A stretch of DNA of 64,000 bases from Halorussus amylolyticus (GCF_004143485.2 NZ_ML974130.1:468353-532352); one strand, 5' to 3'; shown: positions 1 through 9,296, counted from the first letter of the stretch. The notes: generated by a model not told the origin, from the sequence alone. Numbers and translations are program-made.

Positions 1-1028
1 AAGTCCATGCTGGCGTACCCGGTGGTCGTCACGATTGCCGCGGTCTGGAACAGGCTCTGGCGGAGCGAGTTCTCGAAGTCGCCCGAGAGCTGACCGATGC
101 TCTCGGGCACTCGTTCGAGACCCGCCCCGGTGAACAGCAGAATCGCCAACAGCGCGCCGATGACGCCCATCGAGGCGAGATACGCCCGGAACTCCGAGTT
201 GCCGGTGAGCCGGTCGGAGTCGCCGTTCAGGACGTGCCAGAACAGCGCGAAGTTGGTCCCGGCGACGACCATGAACCCGATGACCGCCCACTGAATCGCG
301 GGCGAGAAGGCCTCGATGCTCCGGCCTTCGGGCGAGAACCCGCCGGTCGGAAGCGTCGTGAGCGCGTGGGAGACCGCGTTGTAAAAGTCCATGTTGTCCG
401 CGAACCCGGCGAGGTGGAGTCCGTAGTACACCGCGATTGCGGCCACCGTGAAGCCGACGTAAATCTTCCACAGCGCGCGAGCCGTGTCCTGAATCCGGGG
501 CGTGAGCTTTTCGAGCGACGGTCCCGGAGCCTCGGCGTCCATCACCTGCGCGCCACCCACCGAGAGCTCGGGCAGGATGGCGACCATCAGCACGATGATG
601 CCCATCCCGCCGAGCCACTGGGTGAGCTGTCGCCACAGCAGTATCCCGTGGGAGTGGCGCTCGAACGAAATCTCGCCGAGGACGGTCGAACCGGTGGTCG
701 TGAAGCCGCTCATGCTCTCGAACAGCGCGTCCACCGGGTGGGCGACCGTTCCCTGCCCCGCGACCAGATACGGAATCGTCCCGAGGACGGGAACCGCGAG
801 CCACGTGAGCGCCACCAGCAGAAACGCCTCCCGGTGGCCGAGGTCGTCGGCCGAGCGGAGTCGTTCGAGTCCGACGCCGAGCGCCGCCATCACGACTATC
901 GTCACGACGAACGGGAGGACGCTCTCGCCGTAGTAGAGCGCGACGGCGGCGGGGAGGAGCGGCGTCACCGAGAGGTACTTGAGTATCGTGCCGACGAATC
1001 CCAGGGTCGCGCGGTAGTCTACGTACAC
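1..1028 (-). CDS. trkH: TrkH-family K+ uptake pore subunit (partial, C-terminus cut off)
   Basis: Membrane pore subunit of a Trk/Ktr potassium uptake system, which works with cytoplasmic TrkA (RCK) proteins. About 342 codons are visible; the gene runs off the left edge. Pore-loop signatures are present: SMSGFTTTGSTV (about residues 106-117), ALTTLPTGGFSP (about 222-233) and AAIVTTTGYAS beside the cut, with hydrophobic segments between them. I chose the GTG at 1028 because the protein then begins VYVDYRATLGFVGT, as TrkH proteins usually do. A GTG at 1064 is possible. The ATG at 1166 lies only a few bases past the likely TATA box and would not be transcribed. Confidence 0.9.
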   Translation of the reverse strand, partial: MYVDYRATLGFVGTILKYLSVTPLLPAAVALYYGESVLPFVVTIVVMAALGVGLERLRSADDLGHREAFLLVALTWLAVPVLGTIPYLVAGQGTVAHPVDALFESMSGFTTTGSTVLGEISFERHSHGILLWRQLTQWLGGMGIIVLMVAILPELSVGGAQVMDAEAPGPSLEKLTPRIQDTARALWKIYVGFTVAAIAVYYGLHLAGFADNMDFYNAVSHALTTLPTGGFSPEGRSIEAFSPAIQWAVIGFMVVAGTNFALFWHVLNGDSDRLTGNSEFRAYLASMGVIGALLAILLFTGAGLERVPESIGQLSGDFENSLRQSLFQTAAIVTTTGYASMD

Positions 1029-1371
1029 TCTGTCACTTCCTCTAGCCTTCTCTCTGAACTCCACTACCGTATACCCGACGAATCTCCCGGACGGCGCAAA
1101 TACGCCAGTGAGTGGGTCTCTCCCACGCGTTCGCGGCGGTCGGGCGTTTCGACCGCGAACGCCCATTCTGGTATTTAAACCCTTCGGCCGTTTCACGGGG
1201 TTTTTGTTTCATTACTCAGTCTAACGACGCTATAAACGGTTTCGTCGCCTCTCGTCAAATATCGGGGTGAAACCGCCATACGTGAACCTGATGAACGGTT
1301 CGAACGCCCCCCAACGGAAGGGGGTTTTTATGCTCATATCAGCGCAAGGAGAGACCGAGAGGAAAGTCACC
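1029..1371. promoter_or_regulatory. Divergent promoter region between trkH and a small zinc protein
   Basis: This 343-base spacer separates two divergent genes. On the minus strand GTTTAAATAC (1180-1171) is a good haloarchaeal TATA box for trkH. It would leave a leader of roughly 100 bases, unlike most genes here. On the plus strand an AT-rich box near 1324-1331 (tttttatg) lies about 40 bases before the ATG at 1372. No other gene is evident. Confidence 0.5.
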
Positions 1372-1572
1372 ATGGCAACACAAAATCCGGGCTTCCAGGC
1401 GATAACCGAATCGTGCGACGAATGCGGCCGCGACACCCCGCACGAGGTCTCCGTCCAGATTCGCACCGAGAGTCAGAAGCGCGAAAACGCCGAGTTCTCG
1501 CGCGAACCGTACCGCGTCACAGAATGTCAGGTCTGTGGCGACACGTCGAGCCAGCGGATGAACAACGCCTGA
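1372..1572 (+). CDS. Small zinc-ribbon protein (DUF7835-like)
   Basis: A 66-residue protein with two CxxC knuckles, CDEC (about residues 15-18) and CQVC (about 53-56), as expected for a single zinc beta-ribbon. Small CxxC proteins are common in haloarchaea; many are regulators or RNA/protein-binding factors, but no function can be assigned here. I chose ATG 1372 because an upstream in-frame ATG at 1330 overlaps the promoter box. The family name (DUF7835) is from memory and unchecked. Confidence 0.75.
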   Translation: MATQNPGFQAITESCDECGRDTPHEVSVQIRTESQKRENAEFSREPYRVTECQVCGDTSSQRMNNA

Positions 1573-1687
1573 GCCGAGGGGGTAGTGGGTCGAGCGGGGT
1601 GTGGGACGATGGGGGGTCGGGTCTTCGCGACGACTCGACGCGACACGCGGTTCGAACGCGACTCGAAAACGAACTCGTTTTGCGGCG

Positions 1688-2584
1688 CTACTTCGTCGTG
1701 ACTTCACAGCCGTCTTCGGTCACGATGACGGTGTGTTCTTTCTGGCTGACGAGACGGCCGTCGTCCTCTTTCAGGACGGGGTAGCCGTGAACGACGTTGC
1801 TCATCTTGAGGCGTCGGAGCGCCATCTCCGCGCGGGGGGCGTCGAGCCATCGCGTCGCGAACGGGAGCGTCTTGAACTCCTCGGTTATCTGGTCGAGCGC
1901 CTTCCGGGCCTGCCGGTCGCGGACCGACCCCTCGCGTTCGAGCGCGAAAATCTGCTCGTCGTTGCCCTCGGTTACCTTTCCGGTGCCGTCGGTGGCGAAC
2001 GGTTCGATGGCGACCACGTCGCCGACTTCGAGTTCGACGCCCTGGGAGACCGCGCGGTTCGGGATGTTTGGCGAGACGTGCTGCTGGTACTGGTCGAGAC
2101 CGTGGCCGGTGAGGTTCACCACGGGGTTGTAGCCGTAGCCGTCGATGACCGACTCGATTTCCGCGCCGATGTCGCCGGTCTCGACGCCGGGTTCGACGAG
2201 GTCGAGCGCGGCGTCGAGCGCCTCGGCGCTCGCCTCCGCGAGTTCGGGGTTCCCCGAGAGGTCCACCGTAATCGCGGTGTCGGCAATCCAGCCGTCGATG
2301 TGGACGCCGATGTCGAGGTTGACCATCTCCTCGCCGAACTCGGTCTCGTCGTCGGGGGCGGGCGTGGCGTGGGCGGCCTCCTCGTCCACGCTGATGTTGA
2401 CCGGGAACGCGGGCTTGCCGCCGAGTTCGCGGATGCGGTCTTCGGCGTACTCGGCCACGTCGAGGTGGCTCGCGCCGACTTCGACCCGTTCTGCGGCCTC
2501 CGAGCGGACTTGGGCGAGAATCTCGCCCGCCTCGCGGTGCTTCTCGTACTTCTCGGCTTCGAGGTCGACCTCGGTGTCGCTCAT
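1688..2584 (-). CDS. map: Methionine aminopeptidase, type II
   Basis: Removes the N-terminal Met from new proteins using a two-metal site. The 298-residue length matches archaeal type II enzymes (P. furiosus enzyme, 295). Metal ligands are all in place: Asp91 and Asp102 (LDIGVHIDGWIAD), His161 (NLTGHGLDQ), Glu193 (VVAIEPFAT) and Glu283 (KEHTVIV); the conserved His72 (AAHATP) is also present. I chose the start at MSDTEVDLEAEKYEKH; the in-frame extension upstream is not protein-like. Monocistronic, with the divergent secreted-protein gene beyond it. Confidence 0.96.
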   Translation of the reverse strand: MSDTEVDLEAEKYEKHREAGEILAQVRSEAAERVEVGASHLDVAEYAEDRIRELGGKPAFPVNISVDEEAAHATPAPDDETEFGEEMVNLDIGVHIDGWIADTAITVDLSGNPELAEASAEALDAALDLVEPGVETGDIGAEIESVIDGYGYNPVVNLTGHGLDQYQQHVSPNIPNRAVSQGVELEVGDVVAIEPFATDGTGKVTEGNDEQIFALEREGSVRDRQARKALDQITEEFKTLPFATRWLDAPRAEMALRRLKMSNVVHGYPVLKEDDGRLVSQKEHTVIVTEDGCEVTTK

Positions 2585-2841
2585 GGCTCTTGCTTTGCCC
2601 GAATGGGGGAAAGAGTTTGCGTCTCGACTCGTCTCGCCGAAATCGCTTTCGAGACGAGTCCGAATCGCCCGCGTGCGCCACTGCGACGCCTCCGTGCGTC
2701 CACATGTCACCGATTCGGTTAAGGCCGACGTACCGAGTCCGTAACTCGGTGGTAACGCGGGTAATAGGCCGTCAACGCCCCGAACGGTACGAAACGGTTG
2801 GTCCCGTTTATTGGCGGTTCTGGCGATATGACTGGACGCCT

Positions 2842-4815
2842 ATGCAACGAGAGACCGGTGCGGTATTGATGGCGATGCTCCTGATGCTCGCCGGCGTTCC
2901 GATGGCGACGCTCGGGGGTCCGTCGGACGCGACAGACACGAACGGAGTCACACTTCAAGACACGACCGTCGAGCGACTCGAACTCGCGAACGCCACGGTC
3001 GAGAACGCGACGATTGAGGAGATGAACGTCGAGTCGGTCGAAATCGAGAATCGCGACGAGACGCTCGACGACGCGACGCTCCAGAACGTCACGCTCGGGG
3101 AACTGTCCTTCGAGAACGTGACGATGGAGAGCGTCGAGACCGACGACGAGTCGCTCTCCCAGCAACTCAGCGGGAACGCCTCGGTCCAGGAGGTCACGGT
3201 GCAGGACCTCACCATCGAGGAGATGAACGTCTCACAGCTCACGGTCGAGAGCCTGACCGTCCAGACCGACGGTGAGGCGACCGCCGAGGAGACCACGGCT
3301 GAGGAGACCGAAACCACGACCGAGGAGGAGGAGGAGGACGCTGAGGAGGAAGACGCCGAGGAGGACGAGGAAACCACGACCGAGGAGGACGAGGAAGATG
3401 ACCTCGGCGCTGACGACGAAGAGACGACCGAGGAGGAAGCCGACGGCGCTGACGACGAGGAGACCACGACCGAGGAAGACGACCTCGCGCTCCAAGACGA
3501 GGAGACCACGACTGAGGAGGAAGACGCGGCTGACGACGAGGACGAGACCACGACCGAAGAAGACGAAGCGGACGACGAGGAAGAAACGACGACCGAAGAG
3601 GACGCGGAAACCACGGTCGCTGACGACAATCAGACCGCCGAGATGGACCAGGAAGTCGAGTCGGTCGAAGTCGAGAGCGCGACCATCCAGACCGTCGACG
3701 TACAGGAGATGATGGTCTCGAACATGGTGGTCGAGAGTCTCGACACCGGTGCTGACGACGAGGAGACGACCACCGAGGAGACCGAAACGACGACTGAAGA
3801 GGAGGATGCTGAGGAAGAAGACGCCGAGGACGAGGAAGCCGAAGAGACCACGACAGAGGAGGAGGACGACGACCTCGGCGCTGACGACGAAGAGACGACC
3901 GAGGAGGAAGCCGACGGCGCTGACGAAGAGGAAACCACGACCGAAGAAGACGACCTCGCCCTCCAAGACGAGGAGACCACGACCGAAGAGGAGGAGGAAG
4001 ATGCGGCTGACGAGGAAGACGCCGAGGACGAAGAGACGACCACCGAGGAAGACGCCGCTGACGAGGAGGACGAAGCTGACGACGAAGAGACGACCACCGC
4101 GACCGACGGCGGCCAAGACGGCACGGTCATCGAGAACGTCTCGGTCGGGACCGTAAGCGTCGAGAACGCGACCGTCGGGTCGGCCGCGGCCGAGGAGTCG
4201 AGCGTCGAGGAGGGCCAGGTCGCTATCCTCTCCATCCAGGACCTCTCGGCACCCTCGGAAGTCCAGCAGGGCGACAACTACACCGTCGAGGCGACCGTCT
4301 CGAACGAGGGCGGCGACCAGGTCGTCCAGCAGGTGTCCTACCGCATCGAGGGCAACGTCGTCGATTCCGACCTGACTCAGATTCCGGCCGGGAACTCGAC
4401 CACGGTGACGTTCAACATCACCGAAAGCGATATCGGCGCGTTCCCCGCCGGGGAGTACACCCACGGCGTGTACACGCTGGGCGCGAACCAGACCGGTAAT
4501 CTGACCATCACCGAAGCGAACGACACCGCGGACGGTGGCGCGGAGACGACCGAACCGGGTAACGAGACCACGACCGAAGACGAAGACGGTGAGGACGAAG
4601 AAACCACGACTGAGGAAGACGCCGCTGACGACGAGGAAACCACGACCGAAGAGGAGGACGACGAAGCGGACGGTGAGGACGAAGAAACGACGACCGAGGA
4701 AGACGCGGCTGACGACGAGGAAGCCGCTGAGGACGAAGAAACGACGACCGAAGAGGACGAGGAAGAAGACGAACTCGGCGCTGACGACGAAGAGACAACG
4801 ACCGAAGAAGCCTGA
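2842..4815 (+). CDS. Secreted Thr/Glu-rich repeat protein with a CARDB-like domain
   Basis: A 657-residue protein. The N-terminus has a hydrophobic signal (GAVLMAMLLMLAGVPMA). Next come short repeats of the type NVTLGELSFENVTMESV that look like a beta-solenoid, then long stretches of EETTTEE/EDDE. About residues 465-555 form one globular domain (starting near LSAPSEVQQGDNYTVEAT) that resembles CARDB/Ig-like cell-surface domains. A last acidic Thr/Glu stretch closes the protein. The Thr-rich parts could carry O-glycans. The start follows a TATA-like tttatt near 2808. I infer a surface or secreted protein of unknown role. Confidence 0.75.
   Translation: MQRETGAVLMAMLLMLAGVPMATLGGPSDATDTNGVTLQDTTVERLELANATVENATIEEMNVESVEIENRDETLDDATLQNVTLGELSFENVTMESVETDDESLSQQLSGNASVQEVTVQDLTIEEMNVSQLTVESLTVQTDGEATAEETTAEETETTTEEEEEDAEEEDAEEDEETTTEEDEEDDLGADDEETTEEEADGADDEETTTEEDDLALQDEETTTEEEDAADDEDETTTEEDEADDEEETTTEEDAETTVADDNQTAEMDQEVESVEVESATIQTVDVQEMMVSNMVVESLDTGADDEETTTEETETTTEEEDAEEEDAEDEEAEETTTEEEDDDLGADDEETTEEEADGADEEETTTEEDDLALQDEETTTEEEEEDAADEEDAEDEETTTEEDAADEEDEADDEETTTATDGGQDGTVIENVSVGTVSVENATVGSAAAEESSVEEGQVAILSIQDLSAPSEVQQGDNYTVEATVSNEGGDQVVQQVSYRIEGNVVDSDLTQIPAGNSTTVTFNITESDIGAFPAGEYTHGVYTLGANQTGNLTITEANDTADGGAETTEPGNETTTEDEDGEDEETTTEEDAADDEETTTEEEDDEADGEDEETTTEEDAADDEEAAEDEETTTEEDEEEDELGADDEETTTEEA
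3400..3926 (+). repeat. Internal duplication in the acidic repeat gene
   Basis: A 56-base segment beginning gacctcggcgctgacgacga at 3400 recurs identically at 3871, 471 bases (157 codons) downstream and in frame. It encodes LGADDEETTEEEADGAD. The downstream LALQDEETTTEEE block is also duplicated, and a shorter copy (ELGADDEETTTEEA) ends the protein. This points to expansion by unequal recombination within the gene. Confidence 0.85.
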
Positions 4816-4878
4816 CGCAGCTTTCGGGTCGAACTGACGCAACTTTTCTTTCGACCGCGCCGCCAGTCACCAGCGGCG

Positions 4879-5733
4879 CTACTCGCCGCTGTCAACCGCG
4901 GTCTGCATGTCGTCGCTGTTGAACGCGCTCCCGGCCTCGCCGTCGGTGTCGAGGACGATGACGCCCGCTCGCGACCCCGTGAGTTCACCGAACTCCTCGA
5001 TGGCCCGGTCGGCGGCCGCTTGGGCACCGTACCCGGCTTCGAGGTGGCGGACCGCTCGGCGGGTCAGGGTCGCCTTGGCGATGTCCTCGCCCGCGCCCGT
5101 GGCGCTCGCCGCGCCCGCGGGGGCCGCGAAGAAGCCGCTCCCGATTTGTGGCACGTCGCCGACCCGGCCCGCGAGCGCGAGCCACCGGCCCCCGGTGGAG
5201 GTCGCCGCGGCGAACTCGTCGCCGTCGAACGCGACCGCGCCCACGGTGTCGCTTCCGCCGAACTTCTCGCGGAGCCAGTCGAGGTGTTCGCTCGGCGACC
5301 CGTCGGGGGTTTCGTAGTCCTCCCATCGCTCGCGGGACTGCTCGGTCCAGAGGTCGGCGTCGGTCTCGACGCCGAAGTCGGCCGCGAGTTCGACCGCGTG
5401 GTCGCCCGAGACGAGGACGTGCGGGGTCTCCTCCATCACGACGCGGGCGGCCGACACTGCGTGTTCGACGCCGAGCATCGAGCAGGCTGCGCCCGCGTCG
5501 CGGTCGCTGGTCATCACGCCAGCGTCGGTCCGAATCTCGCCGTCGCTCTGGACCGCGCCGCCGACTCCGGCGTTGAATCGGGGCGAGGATTCGAGGACGT
5601 GGACCGCGGCTTCGACCGCATCGACGACTGACGACTCGCTCGCGCCCGCCGCCGCGGCGTCGTCGAGGACCGCCTGTCTGGGTTCGGGTTCGTCGGGGAC
5701 GCCGCCTGCTCCGCCGTGGACGATGACCTTCAT
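4879..5733 (-). CDS. Isoaspartyl peptidase / type 2 L-asparaginase (Ntn hydrolase)
   Basis: A 284-residue plant-type asparaginase of the N-terminal-nucleophile class, which cleaves itself and then hydrolyses isoaspartyl dipeptides or L-asparagine. MKVIVHGGAG at the N-terminus and PRFNAGVGGAVQSDG (about residues 51-65) are family marks. The autocleavage site is in GSDTVGAVAFDG, making Thr163 the likely nucleophile. SATGAGEDIAK is the typical downstream glycine-rich segment. I chose Met at 5733, the family start. Confidence 0.93.
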   Translation of the reverse strand: MKVIVHGGAGGVPDEPEPRQAVLDDAAAAGASESSVVDAVEAAVHVLESSPRFNAGVGGAVQSDGEIRTDAGVMTSDRDAGAACSMLGVEHAVSAARVVMEETPHVLVSGDHAVELAADFGVETDADLWTEQSRERWEDYETPDGSPSEHLDWLREKFGGSDTVGAVAFDGDEFAAATSTGGRWLALAGRVGDVPQIGSGFFAAPAGAASATGAGEDIAKATLTRRAVRHLEAGYGAQAAADRAIEEFGELTGSRAGVIVLDTDGEAGSAFNSDDMQTAVDSGE

Positions 5734-5834
5734 GCACGGAGGTGGTTCGGGAGAGACCTTAAGCATCGGTCAATCGGCAGTCCGGGCGGCGCGGCGTCTC
5801 GACGGCGTCACCGGTGCGGTCGGGTGTCGCGGCG

Positions 5835-6158
5835 TCACCGGGTGCGGTCGGGCGTTCCAGCCTCCTCGGGCGGCGGCAGCCAGAAGATGTCGAGCGAGAG
5901 CGCGAGCGTGAACGGGAGGACCCAGACGAGGATGAGTGCAGTCCCCGTGTCCTGTACTCCTTCGCCGCCGAAGCCGACGAACCCCGACAGCAGGATGGTG
6001 GTGACGAGGTAGATGAGCGGCACGAACAGCACGGTGTACACCGCCGCGCCCCACGCGGTCGAGAGCCTGAGCCGGAAGAACCGGATTGCGACCGCCGCGA
6101 CGAGGGTGTTGACGACGATGATTATCAGGAAGCCGATGAGGGTCGCGGCCTGTGACAT
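5835..6158 (-). CDS. Small haloarchaeal membrane protein
   Basis: A 107-residue protein with three or four hydrophobic helices: ATLIGFLIIIVVNTLVAAVA, a middle segment around YTVLFVPLIYLVTTILL, and a last one near ALILVWVLPFTLALSLDIFW. It ends in an acidic, Pro-rich tail. I chose Met at 6158 (MSQAATLIGF), which follows a low-complexity stretch that does not look coding. I do not recognise the family and assign no function. Confidence 0.65.
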   Translation of the reverse strand: MSQAATLIGFLIIIVVNTLVAAVAIRFFRLRLSTAWGAAVYTVLFVPLIYLVTTILLSGFVGFGGEGVQDTGTALILVWVLPFTLALSLDIFWLPPPEEAGTPDRTR

Positions 6159-6290
6159 CGTTACCTGCCCCTTGGTGTCGGGCGGTCTTGTGAGTACCGG
6201 ATTCGGCGGTTCGACCGGGCGCGTCCCCGGTCGCCGAAAGCGGGGGCCTCGACCGGAGGATTCACCACGCTCGCCCGCCACCGACCACCA

Positions 6291-7133
6291 ATGACGCCGA
6301 CGCTCGAACGCATCACGGTCTACCCGGTCAAGTCGCTCGACCCCGAGACCCGCGACTCGGCGCGACTGACCGAACGCGGCGCGCTCGCAGGCGACCGCGA
6401 ATACGCCATCGTAGACGCGCCCGCCGACGAGCCTCACGACAGGGCGACCGCCTCGGTTTCCGGCAACGGCGACTACATCAACGGCAAGCGAACCGCCGCG
6501 GTCCACCGGCTTCGGTCGTCGTTCGACTCCGAGGCGGGAACCCTCACGCTTCGCGTGGAGGGCGACGACGACTTCCGAACGTTCGACCTCGACGACCGTA
6601 CGGAGCTAAACGACTGGCTGAGCGACTACTTCGACCGACCGGTGAGCGTCCGCCGGGAGCCGGCAGGCGGCTACCCCGACGACGATTCGGCGTCCGGCCC
6701 GACCGTCATCTCGACCGGAACGCTCCGGGAGGTGGCGTCGTGGTTCCCCGGAATCGGCGTCGGGGAGATGCGCCGCCGATTCCGTGCGAGCCTCGAAATC
6801 GGCGGCGTGCCCGCGTTCTGGGAAGACCGCCTGTTCGCCGACGCCGGCGAAGTCGTCGCCTTCGAAATCGGCGACGTGCGATTCGCGGGCGTCAATCCCT
6901 GTGCGCGGTGCGTGGTCCCGGCCCGAGACCCCGACACGGGCGAGGAGACGCCGGCGTTCCGCGAGACGTTCCTCGAAAAGCGCGCCGAGACCATGCCTGA
7001 GTGGACCGATTCGGACCGCTTCGACCACGACTATCGGCTGATGGTCAACACCAACGTCCCCGAATCCGAGTGGGGCGCGGAGATTTCGGTCGGCGACGAG
7101 GTTCGAATTGCGGGCGTCGAGTCCGAGGAGTAG
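6291..7133 (+). CDS. MOSC domain protein (mARC / YcbX-like)
   Basis: A 280-residue protein with an N-terminal MOSC_N beta-barrel (LERITVYPVKSLDPE, residues 5-19) and a C-terminal MOSC domain. NPCARCVVPARDPDTGEE (about residues 203-220) holds the conserved cysteine that in mARC/YcbX proteins coordinates a sulfurated molybdenum cofactor. Such enzymes reduce N-hydroxylated compounds or detoxify base analogues. The substrate cannot be told from sequence. It is convergent with the downstream transsulfuration gene. Confidence 0.9.
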   Translation: MTPTLERITVYPVKSLDPETRDSARLTERGALAGDREYAIVDAPADEPHDRATASVSGNGDYINGKRTAAVHRLRSSFDSEAGTLTLRVEGDDDFRTFDLDDRTELNDWLSDYFDRPVSVRREPAGGYPDDDSASGPTVISTGTLREVASWFPGIGVGEMRRRFRASLEIGGVPAFWEDRLFADAGEVVAFEIGDVRFAGVNPCARCVVPARDPDTGEETPAFRETFLEKRAETMPEWTDSDRFDHDYRLMVNTNVPESEWGAEISVGDEVRIAGVESEE

Positions 7134-7151
7134 AGCCGATAAAACGAGCGA

Positions 7152-8465
7152 CTAATCCATCGACGCGGACGCTTCGGAGGCGTCCGACTCGTCGGACGCC
7201 TCCGAAGCCCCGGATTCGGCGTCGGCCGCGTTTGCCCGTCCTTTCTCCACCGCTTCGAAGCCGCGTTCGAGGTCTGAGAGCAGGTCCTTGGGGTGTTCGA
7301 CGCCGACCGACACCCGGAGCAGAGCGTCGGTGATGCCGAGTTCCGCGCGCTCCTCGGCGGGAAGCGGCGAGTGGGTCATGCTCGCGGGGTGTTCGATGAG
7401 GCTCTCGACGCCGCCGAGGCTGACCGCGAGCGTGAACTCCTCCAAGGCGGCGACGAACCGCTCTACGTCTTCGAGGTCGCCGTCGATTTCGAACGAGAGG
7501 ACGCCGCCGTGGCCGTCCATCTGTTCGTCGGCGAGTTCGTGTTGGGGGTGAGATTCGAGTCCGGGGTAGTGGACCGCGGCGACCGCGTCGTGGGATTCGA
7601 GGTAGGCCGCGACTTCCGCGGCGTTGGTCTCGTGCTGGCGCATGCGGAGCGGGAGCGTCTTTAGCCCCCGAAGCACCATGTAGGCGTCGAACGGAGCCAT
7701 CACGTTGCCCATCCCGACCTGCTGGAGGAAGCCGATTTCTTGGGCGTAGTCGTCGTCCGAAACGACCGCCACGCCGCCGAGCGAGTCGCTGTGACCGTTG
7801 ATGTACTTCGTGGTGCTGTGGACCACCACGTCCGCGCCGAGTTCGAGCGGACGCTGGAAGTACGGTCCCATGAAGGTGTTGTCCACGCCGAGGAGCGCGC
7901 CGCCCTCGTGGGCGATATCGGCCATCGCCTCGATGTCGCAGAGTTTGAGCAGGGGGTTCGTGGGCGTCTCCATCCAGACGAGACTCGTCTCGGGACGCAT
8001 CGCCGACCGGACCGTTTCGGGGTCGGTCGCGTCCACGAAGTCCACCGCGACGTTGAGTTTGTCGCGGAAAAGCTCCTTGAGCATCGTGTTCGTCCCGCCG
8101 TAGAGGTCGTCGAACGCCACTACGTGGTCGCCGGGTTCGACCGCGGCCATGACGGCCGCCACGATGGCGCTCGTCCCGGAGGCGAACGCCATCGCGTGTT
8201 CGCCGCCCTCCAGGGCCGCGACCCGCTTTTCGACCGCGTGACGGGTCGGATTCGAGAGTCGCGTGTACAGAAATTCGTCGGCGTCGGGGTCCAAGTCCTC
8301 GAGCGCGGTATTCATATCGATGCCCTCGACGGCGAACGTCGAGGCGAGGTGTATCGGCGAGGTCACGTCGCCCACCCCGTTCGAGAGGTCCGGTTCCTCG
8401 CCGTGCGTGACCGCGAGCGTTTCGAAGCGTTTGGCGTCGGACTCAGACAGATTTTCAGATGACAT
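7152..8465 (-). CDS. PLP-dependent transsulfuration enzyme (cystathionine synthase/lyase family)
   Basis: A 437-residue Cys/Met-metabolism PLP enzyme. The PLP lysine is Lys220 in HSTTKYINGHSDS; METPTNPLL (about residues 165-173), the Gly-Thr segment FASGTSA and a VDNTF aspartate complete the site. Members act as cystathionine gamma-synthase or gamma-lyase, or O-acylhomoserine sulfhydrylase, and sequence alone does not separate these. The last 30 residues are an extra Ser/Ala/Asp tail that contains a perfect DNA palindrome (7171-7208). A TATA-like TTAAATA on the minus strand near 8515 fits the Met at 8465. A paralogue lies at 60372. Confidence 0.93.
   Translation of the reverse strand: MSSENLSESDAKRFETLAVTHGEEPDLSNGVGDVTSPIHLASTFAVEGIDMNTALEDLDPDADEFLYTRLSNPTRHAVEKRVAALEGGEHAMAFASGTSAIVAAVMAAVEPGDHVVAFDDLYGGTNTMLKELFRDKLNVAVDFVDATDPETVRSAMRPETSLVWMETPTNPLLKLCDIEAMADIAHEGGALLGVDNTFMGPYFQRPLELGADVVVHSTTKYINGHSDSLGGVAVVSDDDYAQEIGFLQQVGMGNVMAPFDAYMVLRGLKTLPLRMRQHETNAAEVAAYLESHDAVAAVHYPGLESHPQHELADEQMDGHGGVLSFEIDGDLEDVERFVAALEEFTLAVSLGGVESLIEHPASMTHSPLPAEERAELGITDALLRVSVGVEHPKDLLSDLERGFEAVEKGRANAADAESGASEASDESDASEASASMD
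7171..7208. repeat. Perfect 17-bp palindrome, loop CTCG, inside a coding tail
   Basis: Arms gcttcggaggcgtccga (7171-7187) and its exact complement (7192-7208) flank the loop ctcg. It sits in frame in the non-conserved C-terminal tail of the transsulfuration enzyme. Two other perfect palindromes in this window (26219 and 31607) have the same loop. Its position at the end of a gene could suggest a terminator, but it lies before the stop codon. Confidence 0.85.
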
Positions 8466-8634
8466 GCACAACCATACCATCGTTTCACGACGAGCCATTT
8501 GATTCCTTCGACTATTTAATGCGCCGAAAGAATGTCTCGGGTCGAAAGATTACCGCCGAGTATACTGGCAATAACTGCCGAGGTATGCGGCGAAATTTCA
8601 GACGCGCACAATACCGAACCGAACTCGCGCGCGG

Positions 8635-9168
8635 TCACGACGCTCTCGCGTAGACGTTCTCGGTCCGGGTCTCGCCGTCGAGATGGGTCTCGGCTTCGCC
8701 GGTCTTCTCGAAGCCTCGCTCCTCGTAGAACGCGTTGCCCATCTCGTTTTCGGCGAGTACCATCGCCTGCATCGTCTCCGCGCCCATCTCTCTCAGTCGT
8801 TCCTCCGTGGCTTCCAGCAGGGAGGTTCCGATGCCCTCGTGCCATCGCTCGGGGTGAACGTAGAGTCGGAGCACGTCGCCCTCGCCGTTGTCTGTGGCTC
8901 CGTGCGCGAACCCGAGAATTTCGCCCGCTCGCGGTTCGCTTCGCTCTCCGCTCGCGCTTTCCGAGTCGCGTTGCGACTCGCTCGCGACCAGACACACCTG
9001 CTCGTCGTCGCCGATGATTCGGTTCATCGCGTCGTCGGCGTACCACTCCGAAACCGCGTCCTCGATGACCGATTCGGGCACGACGTCGGCGTAGGCGCGC
9101 TTCCACGACTCGCGGGCGACCGAGCGAATGGTCGAGATGTCGTCTTTCGTGGCGTCTCTGATTTCCAT
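8635..9168 (-). CDS. GNAT family N-acetyltransferase
   Basis: A 177-residue acetyltransferase. The acetyl-CoA loop is in LYVHPERWHEGIGTSLLEA, the usual V-x-P-x-x-x-x-x-GIG-x-x-LL pattern; NAFYEERGFEKTGEAE is the standard C-terminal motif. The substrate is unknown. Residues 63-81 (SESQRDSESASGERSEPRA) are an insertion between two core strands and correspond to an in-frame palindromic DNA element at 8924-8984. I chose Met at 9168 (MEIRDATKDD), the family start. Confidence 0.9.
   Translation of the reverse strand: MEIRDATKDDISTIRSVARESWKRAYADVVPESVIEDAVSEWYADDAMNRIIGDDEQVCLVASESQRDSESASGERSEPRAGEILGFAHGATDNGEGDVLRLYVHPERWHEGIGTSLLEATEERLREMGAETMQAMVLAENEMGNAFYEERGFEKTGEAETHLDGETRTENVYARAS
8924..8984 (-). 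repeat. In-frame palindromic element, copy 1 (in a GNAT gene)
   Basis: On the minus strand this reads agcgagtcgcaacgcgactc then gaaagcgcgagcgg. It starts with the hairpin cgagtcgc-aac-gcgactcg (8980-8962) and ends accgcgagcggg. The same pattern, in the same reading frame, occurs in cofC at 12820. The hairpin arms differ between copies but stay complementary. Confidence 0.8.
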
Positions 9169-9296
9169 GCGAGTGAGTGCCACGAGGAAGGTGGTAGCCG
9201 TGACGGTCGGTTTCGTCGGGAATTCTGGTTGAAGGATGAGGGTTGGGGTGCACGGTCGGACGACGACCTTATGCGACGGCGCTTTGACGTGAGAAC

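Noticed and set aside
1100..1166. ATG at 1166 as the trkH start
   Set aside because: It is within a few bases of the minus-strand TATA box (1180-1171), and the extra residues are Arg/Gly/Pro-rich and not TrkH-like.
3272..4837. Long open frames rich in Arg/Pro or Ser/Val overlapping the acidic repeat gene
   Set aside because: They are frame-shifted or antisense readings of repetitive GAG/GAC/ACC codons and have no protein-like features.
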